The notes under the pieces were generated by a model. That model ran no database searches. It worked only from the letters and a program-made list of their open reading frames with translations, and was not told the origin of the DNA. This document shows positions 57,481-64,000 of a DNA stretch of 64,000 bases, piece after piece. Both the position numbers and the translations under genes were made by a program. The stretch is taken from assembly GCA_947095585.1 (NCBI GenBank), contig OX352762.1, positions 43,822,018-43,886,017 of the forward strand, in the 5' to 3' direction. The number at the start of each line of letters is the position of its first letter. Position 1 is the first letter of the stretch. The DNA is from Nephrocerus scutellatus (lineage: Eukaryota > Arthropoda > Insecta > Diptera > Pipunculidae).

Positions 57481-57517
57481 CATTGTGGTCTAGGGGTAAA
57501 CCCCGATAGCTATTAGC
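57481..57517. other. Short joint between LINE-K and MITE-like repeat
   Basis: Thirty-seven bases with no assignment; probably remaining LINE-K sequence (SLWSRGKPR in a continuing frame). Confidence 0.4.
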
Positions 57518-57851
57518 TGTATTGCTTTGGTAAAGCTAAGCTGGTTTTACTTTAATTCTCAAAGCAACAGCTTTTGGTCTTACCGCCTTACGGTGAGCAC
57601 AATAACTATAACGGGTTTGAGTTTCTAAAGCTGTATTGCTTTGGCTAATCCAGCTTGGCTTACAACATCAATCGCATAAGCATAAAGCCGAAAATAAATC
57701 CAAAAAGTTTTTAGGATTTATAACTAAAGCCATTTTTTAGTTATAGCGCGGTGTTTTGTTTTACACGCATAACAATTAAAATGCATCGAAAATTTAAAAC
57801 CAAAAGCTGTTGCTTTGTAAAGTTAGGCCGGCTTTGCCAAAGCAATACAGC
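57518..57851. mobile_element. MITE-like element with terminal inverted repeats
   Basis: Begins GCTGTATTGCTTTGG (57519) and ends with its exact complement CCAAAGCAATACAGC (57837-57851). With one mismatch the match extends to about 21 bp (next AAAGC). Further copies of the same motif occur inside (57630 direct; 57810 inverted). 334 bp, no coding capacity. No clear target duplication was found. Confidence 0.7.
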
Positions 57852-58436
57852 ATTTGTTAATCATCTGAAGTTACTACACGAGCAGAACACATATTCACTT
57901 ACTTTAGTTGCCCAATTTCGGCCGATTTTTTACTGTAGTGTAGAATGAAGGACCGGACCCCAGTTGTAGAGCTAAATTAAATGATGATTTAATTAAAAGG
58001 TCTGTTCCAGTACTCAAAAAATGAAATATTTATTGCTAGTTGTTACGACTTTTTACTCAAAAGGGATCCCGTACTCTTCCCGTACCCGTAAAATTCATAA
58101 AGAGAGCTGAAAATAGAGAGTAAGTTCATTTCACCTCCATGCAAACTTTGCCTACTCTCACTACAAAAATTTCTTTGAGTAACCATCTGTAAAAAAAGAA
58201 ATTATTGACAACTAACTTATTGGCGTTCGTTTTTCCTTAATTGTTTGGCGCCGCCAAGCACAAAAACATGTGCACTCGCACGTTTTGTATGTAAATTTGT
58301 GTCGCAAAAAAGCCACGATAACGATAAAAATGATAACAAATGTTTTTATTTTTAAATTGTAACATAAGAAAATAAATCAAGTGCACTTGAGAAATTGAGT
58401 GCAATATTTTGGAATATAAACTTAAGGATTTTTTTT
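57852..58436. other. Unassigned AT-rich stretch
   Basis: Nothing recognised apart from a short inverted pair CTTGGCG/CGCCAAG near 58218-58258. No open frame worth reporting. Confidence 0.5.
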
Positions 58437-58720
58437 TAGAAAAATCCATTTTCCCAAGTTATTTGAAGGAGGTTTGGGGGTTAATTGGTACATATAAAAG
58501 GTAATAAAAATACCTTCAATTTAAAAAAAAGTTAGGCCAATCGAGCCACATTCGGCAGTGATAGAGTCAAAAACTGTCTTTTATATAAAAGGTAAAATAG
58601 AGGCGTGCTTAAAAGTGGGCAGGCCTAAATATTGGTAGGAAATGAAAGGTAAAAATTAGTTCTGCATTGTCCTACTGTTTTTATGGGCGTGGCATAATTT
58701 TAACGGAAGGTGGATAAGTA

Positions 58721-59620
58721 AAACACTCGGGAAAATGGTTTTTTGTGTAAAATTTCATAATTTTGTATAGCCCTCCTAGAAAAAGGGGGCGTGACCGTCA
58801 AGAAAAAATGCGGTTTTCATGGTGTGCTCAATGAGGGCTTTCATTAGACTGGTGTCTGTAACCGCTCACCCAATGCGGGTTATACTGCTGTTCGCTATAT
58901 AACACCTAATTTCGTATGGGGAAATAAAAGCAATACAAACTGATGCACGTTCCACTAAAATTGGACCATGCCCATAAAAATAGTATAGTCGTATAGAGGT
59001 AATGTCAACCTTTTTTTTGGTACCAATATTTATGTCCGCCCACTTTTTAACACGCCCTCTAATTACCCTACCTCTGGCAAGAGTGGTCCGATTGGTCCCG
59101 TTTTTTTTGTTAATTAATACTTACCCTTAATACCTTTCATTCGATACAAATTAACCCCAAAACCTTCTTCAAAACACTCGGGAAAATGGTTTTTTGTGTA
59201 AAAATTCATAACTTTGTAGGGCCCTCCAACAAAAACGGGGCGTGACCGCCAAGAAAAAATGCGGTTTTCATGGTCTGCTCAATGAGGGCTTTCATTAGAC
59301 TGGTGTCTGAAACCGCTCACCCAATGCGGGTTATACTGCTGTTCGCCATATAACACCTAATTTCGTATGGGGAAATAAAAGCAATACAAACTGATGCACG
59401 CTCCACTAAAATTGGACCATGACCATAAAAATAGTATGGTCGTATAGAGGTAATGTCAACCTTTTTTTTGGTACCAATATTTATGTCAGCCCACTTTTTC
59501 ACACGCCCTCTAATTACCCTACCACTGGCAAGGGTGGTCCGATTGGTCCCGTTTTTTTTTGTTTATTATAACTTACCCGTAATACCTTTCATTCGATACC
59601 AATTAACCCCCAAACCTCCT
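58721..59620 (+). repeat. Two tandem units of about 451 bp
   Basis: Both start AAACACTCGGGAAAATGG (58721 and 59172) and contain GCGGTTTTCATGG, GGGTTATACTGCTGTTCGC and GTACCAATATTTATGTC. They differ at few positions. Confidence 0.88.
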
Positions 59621-59893
59621 TATTTTAGAGTGTGCCCATACTTTCCAAAAACGCCTTTTAAAAGGAAGAACTCCTACTTAAATATAAATTCATTGAGCGC
59701 ATAGTATTTTACAGTGTGCCCATACTTTCCCAAAACGCCTTTTAAGAGGAAGAACTCCTTCTTAAATATAAATTCATTGAGCGCATAGTATTTTACAGTG
59801 TGCCCATACTTTCCAAAAACGCTTTTTAAAAGGAAGAACTCCTACTTAAATATAAATTCATTGAGCGCATAGTATTTTACAGTGTGCCTATAT
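59621..59893 (+). repeat. 84-bp minisatellite, three units plus a partial
   Basis: Units start TATTTTA(G/C)AGTGTGCCCATA at 59621, 59705 and 59789, with a partial fourth at 59873. Period exactly 84. Units differ by a few bases. Confidence 0.92.
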
Positions 59894-60344
59894 TTGTAAT
59901 GCCACGCCCATAAAAACAGTAGGACCATGAAGAACTAATTTTTACCTTTAATTTTTTACCAATATTTAGGCCCGCCCACTTTTAAGCACGCCTCTTTTTT
60001 ACCTTTTATATAAAAGACAGATTTTTGACTCTATCACTGCCGAAGGTGGCTCGATTGGCCTAATTTTTTTTTTAAAATGGAAGGTATTTTTACTACCTTT
60101 TATATGTTACCAATTAACTCCCAAACTTCCTTCAAATCACTTGGGGAAAATGATCTTTATGGCTCCTGTTGCACTTAGGCAAATAAGTCTTTGTATCTTA
60201 CTGAGTTTTGAGCGTGTCTTAGATTGCTCTTAGATAGGTCTGATAAACTCTGGTATAGCTAAAGAGTCATTTGCGGGCTTATTCCCCACGTTTTGTTAAA
60301 CATGCGTTGCCATGTGAAGTAAGCTTTATTAGCTTTGTTAATAG

Positions 60345-61385
60345 TTAATAATGTATATAATATGGGAGTTCCATGCTAGTTTTTGGTCGAACTTTGCCTT
60401 GGAAATTCAGTATGGGAAGATTAATTTTTTTCTCTTTGTGAAGACGATCTTGTCTGGTCTGTCTGTCTGTCTGGATGATCTTGTCTGGCTTGATTCTTAG
60501 GTTCACCTCTTTACACCATTCGTTTACTAGTTTAAGAGCAAATTGCATTCGTTCTGCTATCGTACTCTAGAATTTGCCACGGACCATGAGGACGACGTCA
60601 TCCGCATAGCCAATGTTGGTGATGCGATTATTCTTAAGCCTAGAGAGTAACTGGTCCATTACCAGCAGCCACAAAAGAGGTGAGAGGACTCCGCCTTGTA
60701 GGCAGCCTCTAGTTGCCGCTACTGTGATGGCTTCGTCACCGAACGAGGCCCGAATTCTCCTACCTCTTAGCATGCTTATAACCCATCCTATGATTAAGGA
60801 TTTTACACCCTTGTTTCTAGCTTGTGATTGAATCACTTCGAAGTTAGTGTTGTCAAAAGCGCCTTGAATGTCTATGAAGGCACATATTAACATTTCTTTG
60901 TTTCGAAGTGTGTCTTCGATTTCATCTGTCAGCTCGTGCAGTTCTGTTTCTGTTGATTTCCCAGTCTGATATGCGTGCTGACTGGGGTTTAGTGAGTTAG
61001 TTTGGAGTTCATTAGATTTTATGTAGTGACCTAATATCTTCTCCATGGATTTAAGTAGAAATGAAGATAGGCTGATTGGTCTATAGGACCTGGCATCTTC
61101 GGGAGATTTTTTACCTACCTTTGGTAGAAAAATTAGTCGCACTGCTCTTCTGCACCTTGGAACGTCTTCTAGGCTGTAGCTGGCTTTGTAGAGTTTCACG
61201 AGCACAGGCCGTCCAAATATTAGTTCGTTTGGCCTTGTTGAACAGTTTTCGGACTTCTCTTCTCTTAGCCTCGAGATCATGGTTCCACCAGGGAACATTT
61301 CTTGTACCTTTGACTCGGGCTGCAGGACAGCTTGTGCGGTAGGCATTTGTGTCTCGGTAAGGTCATTTGCCGTGGAGTAACTCAC
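60345..61385 (-). pseudogene. LINE-J5 reverse transcriptase
   Basis: Frame 61385-60567 (272 aa): VRLIFLPKVGKKSPEDARSY, NPSQHAYQTGKSTETELHEL, ALIDIQGAFDN-type motif (AFIDIQGAFDNTNFEVIQ), GCLQGGVLSPLLWLLVMDQL (Leu in place of Pro in GCPQG) and YADDVVLMVRGKF. It continues as 60548-60345 (MQFALKLVNEWCKEVNLRIK) with a short (GTCT)n insertion near 60440-60480 and a shift after FQGK. About 80 residues between linker and RT (SNCS ... PVLVKLYKASYS) are deleted at about 61210. Confidence 0.85.
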
Positions 61386-61389
61386 CTCT

Positions 61390-61796
61390 TGTGTTTGTCT
61401 CGGTGCTTTCCCAGACTTCGTGGTGTGCGTTTGCGTCGCATCCGATCATACATTTTTGGTTTTGAGCTACTCAGTACTCAACGAAGTTCTGTGTTGTTTT
61501 TGGTGGCGATTCATCGTCTTCTGGCAAATAAGTAGCGGCAAAGTTGATGATGCTCGTGCTGCCATGAGTTTTATGCGTCTCTAAGGAGATCGCGGTTATG
61601 TCTCTGGAAATAAATTGATTTATATAATAGATATTATATTGGTGGACCGGCTTAGCAGCCGGATTTGTCTGTCCTGTTATTGACGTATTATTGTCGGGTC
61701 TGATTCATGCTGAATCTTTTTTGGTTTATTCGTCTTTTTACAGTCGGAAATAGAACGACCCGAAGAGCCAATGGACCCTGTAGTTAGAGCTCTTTT
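61390..61796 (-). pseudogene. LINE-J5 endonuclease remnant
   Basis: Broken minus-strand frames match LINE-J endonuclease around CDANAHHEVWESTETNTRG (61455-61395) and FAATYLPEDDESPPK (61545-61490), then join directly to TANDLTETQMPTAQAVL. The segment between the two catalytic halves is missing, as is most of the N-terminus. Confidence 0.7.
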
Positions 61797-62880
61797 AGTT
61801 ATCCGCTATCTTTGGCGACGCTGAAACAGTCAGTTGGAGATATTTATTTTCTCTATCTTTACGCGAGAGAATCTTCCATTCTGCATTTCTAAGCTCCTTA
61901 TTTTGGACCACCAGGTTTGTTTGTTTGTTTGTTTGTTTGTTTGTTTGTTTGTTTGTTTGTTTGTTTGTTTGTTTGTTTGTTTGTTTGTTTGTTTGTTTGT
62001 TTGTTTGTTTGTTTGTTTGTTTGTTTGTTTGTTTGTTTGTTTGTTTGTTTGTTTGTTTGTTTGTTTGTTTGTTTGTTTGTTTGTTTGTTTGTTTGTTTGT
62101 TTGTTTGTTTGTTTGTTTGTTTGTTTGTTTGTTTGTTTGTTTGTTTGTTTGTTTGTTTGTTTGTTTGTTTGTTTGTTTGTTTGTTTGTTTGTTTGTTTGT
62201 TTGTTTGTTTGTTTGTTTGTTTGTTTGTTTGTTTGTTTGTTTGTTTGTTTGTTTGTTTGTTTGTTTGTTTGTTTGTTTGTTTGTTTGTTTGTTTGTTTGT
62301 TTGTTTGTTTGTTTGTTTGGATTTTGGACATCTGGGCCGTGTCTAATTTGACATCGAGAAAAGTTTGGTCGGTAATTGGCAACCTGATTGCCTTCACGAT
62401 GTCGCTATAGTTTGGTACTGTCCTTGACCCGTCCGCTATCTCTTTTTGGCCTAGGCCCGATATAGCCGTGGTATTGGTTGTTTCGGCAACTTTAGGAGTT
62501 GGAGCTTGCCTATCTCGTTTGGGGGGTTTTTGGGGCTGGAGTAGTTCGATCGACCTCGTTTGACAGTCGTTGTTTCAGTCCTGTCTCTAATTTTTGTCAG
62601 GCACTGTGATAATGCCTCCCTTTTGCTATAGGAAAGCGAGTTTTTTGCAGTCCTCAAGTATTAGACTATTAAGTCCGTCACTTAGGTTAGTGGTGGTTGA
62701 TGTGGACACGTTGTCCAAGCATAATGGCACGTTGGAGCCTTGTGCAGGGACGTAGTCCACGGTAAGTTTGACGAGTCTGTACAATAGTAGTTTGATTGTT
62801 TAATCTCAGAAGTAGGACCTAGGGGGTTCTTGGCTTCTTAGATTGGTGCGTTTGGAGGCGCACTGCCCTCAGGTTTTATT
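61797..62880 (-). pseudogene. LINE-J5 ORF1 remnant carrying the (TTTG)n array
   Basis: Pieces from 62880 on read as an Asn/Ser-rich N-terminus, 62657-62451 (ALSQCLTKIRDRTETTTVKR, SSPKNPPNEIGK) and 62397 on (AIRLPITDQTFLDVKLDTAQ, MSKIQ). Directly after MSKIQ the frame enters the (CAAA)n array, read as repeated Lys-Gln-Thr-Asn. Past the array 38 residues follow (LVVQNKELRNAEWKILSR...) that are not recognised. The 200-aa frame 62397-61795 is therefore a repeat artefact inside a dead ORF1. Confidence 0.75.
61915..62319 (+). repeat. (TTTG)n microsatellite, about 101 units
   Basis: 405 bp of uninterrupted GTTT/TTTG tetranucleotide, no imperfect unit seen. As 4 and 3 share no factor, every frame stays open: FVCL repeats on the plus strand, KQTN repeats on the minus strand. 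The length in the genome may differ from that in the assembly. Confidence 0.97.
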
Positions 62881-63264
62881 TCTTAATGGTTTCTATCCAT
62901 GAACTTTGATTATAGAGGAGAAGAGGTCCACCACAGCAGAGCTTTTTATTGTGGTAAGGCAGTTTAAAGTCGGAGGTTACCAGGTATCCGGAGTTCCGTG
63001 CTAGCGACCAAAATCCTCATGGCCATTCATCCCTCGGCGCACGTGTCTCACCTTAGATTGAGGAATTTTTTATCGAGGTTCTGTCCTCTAGATCCGTTGA
63101 CTTCTGCTGGACAGAGTCACCACGTGTAGGCTGGACATGTACCCAAACAACGGTCTTGCAGCGAAAGAGGCTAAATATTGCGCTTTGTCGTTGCCTGATC
63201 CTGGGAGGTCCGGGATTCCGAACCTTCCCAGTCCGGGATTTCTAACCTTTCCAGTTTCATGACT

Positions 63265-63760
63265 CCAAAATAACCCTAAAATGTGTTGTCCATCGGAGAT
63301 AAACATATGTATAAAATTTAAAGAAAATCGGGTAAATTTTTAAAAAAAAATTGTACGGGGCCTCACGATCCCGGGGCACGGGGTCTCCAAAATTTTTACA
63401 AAAAGTGTTGTCCATAGGAGATACACATGTATATAAAATTTGAAGAAAATCGTTTAAATTTTGTAAAATATTTGTATGGGAGCCCCCCGACCCCGAAGTC
63501 CAAGGGGCCCCAAAATTTAAAAAAAGTGTTGTCCATGGGAGATATGCATGTGTATAAAATTTGAAGAAAATCGGGTTAATTTTAGAAAAAAATTGTATTG
63601 GGCCCCACGACACCGGGGCAGGGGGTCTCCAAAATTGAGTATACACATGTATATAAAATTTGAAGAAAATCGGTTAAATTTTGTAAAAAAGTTGTATGAG
63701 ATTTGTATTTTAATAGGAAGTGTTGTCACCGGAGATATGCAATTGTGCAAAATTTCAATG
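63265..63760. repeat. Tandem array, about 122-bp period, four to five decayed units
   Basis: Units share GTGTTGTCCAT(C/A/G)GGAGATA, TGTATAAAATTTGAAGAAAA TCG and a GC-rich patch with CCCCGGGGC-type sequence. Starts at about 63282, 63405 and 63526; a shortened unit near 63636 and a diverged one at 63719 (GTGTTGTCACCGG). No coding role is seen. Confidence 0.85.
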
Positions 63761-64000
63761 CAATCGGACTTTGGGAAGTGGGTTAAAAATTGTTGGCAAG
63801 ATTCCACGACAAACAAAAACAAACAAACAAACAAACAAACAAGCAAACTGGGTATTTCAGCCAGTTTTAAACAAAGTGTAATAAATTGTTCTTTAAAAAA
63901 AACGACAAAACTTTTACACGCCTGCAGGCCAGTGACAACATCCCTTCGTGCTCTGAGGACGATCATGGATAACTACAAAAATTATTAAATGCACGAGTGT
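63761..64000. other. End of window: unassigned, with a short (CAAA)n run
   Basis: AACAAACAAACAAACAAACA at about 63820-63842 (six units) is a second, short tetranucleotide run of the same type as 61915. No gene is recognised up to the window edge. Confidence 0.6.

Larger units (their letters stand above)
58437..60162. mobile_element. Foldback-like element with long inverted arms and internal tandem repeats
   Basis: Left arm 58437-58715 (TTGAAGGAGGTTTGGGGGTT, ATTCGGCAGTGATAGAGTC, ATAGAGGCGTGCTTAAAAGT) is the reverse complement of 59890-60162 with moderate divergence. Between the arms are two 451-bp tandem units and three 84-bp units. The 451-bp units are themselves distant relatives of the arms (ACCAATATTTATGTCCGCCC). 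It carries no transposase. It adjoins LINE-J5 at 60163, which it truncates. The pattern of arms built from repeats resembles Foldback-type elements; the family is not known. Confidence 0.75.
60163..63264 (-). mobile_element. LINE-J5: minus-strand copy with internal deletions
   Basis: Reads from a 5' leader at about 63264 (CGGACTGGGAAGG, then CAGGCAACGAC, CGCTGCAAGACCG) towards 60163. Leader sequences (GCTAGCACGG, GGTATCC) are shared with J1 and J3. It contains ORF1 pieces (62880-61797), a shrunken endonuclease (61750-61390) and RT (61385-60345), and ends just after LICLSATGA near 60165, where the foldback element begins. RNase H is absent. It keeps the RGKF codon after YADD and the SATGA frame that J1-J3 have lost, so it is an independent copy. 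Confidence 0.86.

Noticed and set aside
59621..59893. Regularly spaced 84-bp repeats as a possible CRISPR array
   Set aside because: The units are contiguous with no unique spacers, and the sequence is clearly eukaryotic.
61795..62410. Long open frames of repeated FVCL (plus) and KQTN (minus), up to 200 aa
   Set aside because: They are produced by the tetranucleotide array, which has no stop in any frame; they are not proteins.

Overview
This is insect DNA, most likely from a dipteran (true fly). The evidence is the set of transposon families: BEL/Pao and Gypsy LTR retrotransposons of insect type, LOA-like LINEs with an RNase H domain and a DUF4780-like ORF1, and a second LINE family of the kind often annotated in insects as 'craniofacial development protein 2-like'. 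No host gene, tRNA, rRNA or CRISPR array was found. The whole window is a dense graveyard of nested transposable elements, as in heterochromatin or a TE-sink locus. The species cannot be fixed from sequence alone.

Element names used here: BEL-A and BEL-B (two BEL/Pao families); MAG (short Mag-like Gypsy element); GYP-E (6.7-kb Gypsy element, minus strand); LINE-J (LOA-like, copies J0 to J5); LINE-K (second LOA-like family); LINE-C (endonuclease/reverse transcriptase LINE, copies C1 to C4); M and R (two anonymous repeat modules that always occur in the order M then R).

Layout. 1-470: 3' end of BEL-A. 471-11160: an M-R pair split by a structurally complete but dead BEL-B (898-10193, 424-bp LTR, 5-bp target duplication AACAG). 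BEL-B itself carries LINE-J0 inside its 5' LTR and a 646-bp near-perfect palindrome inside pol. 11600-20210: BEL-A pol, interrupted by a scrambled 2.5-kb block (MAG fragment, R, BEL-A 3' end, M, R) and by MAG (14897-18166, 185-bp LTRs, target duplication GGTAG), which has lost its reverse transcriptase. 20951-31240: LINE-C fragments on both strands, with LINE-J1 inserted into the minus-strand LINE-C and a 2.94-kb tandem duplication (J2). 31990-49190: another M-R pair blown open by LINE-C3 (with LINE-J3 inside), J4, LINE-C4 and GYP-E. 45834-53430: a second tandem duplication covering the 5' half of GYP-E and the start of LINE-K. 52586-57480: LINE-K with a 1.9-kb unexplained insertion. 57518-60162: MITE-like and foldback-like repeats with internal tandem arrays. 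60163-63264: LINE-J5 on the minus strand with a pure (TTTG)n array of about 405 bp in its ORF1. 63265-64000: tandem repeats.

How it works together: nothing here looks like an active pathway. Almost every coding region has stops, frameshifts or deletions. The longest intact frames are LINE-J3 ORF1 (323 aa), the MAG integrase (377-aa frame) and the GYP-E integrase (366 aa). The main interest is architectural: target-site duplications give a readable insertion history, and shared lesions show that copies J1, J2 and J3 multiplied by DNA duplication rather than by retrotransposition.
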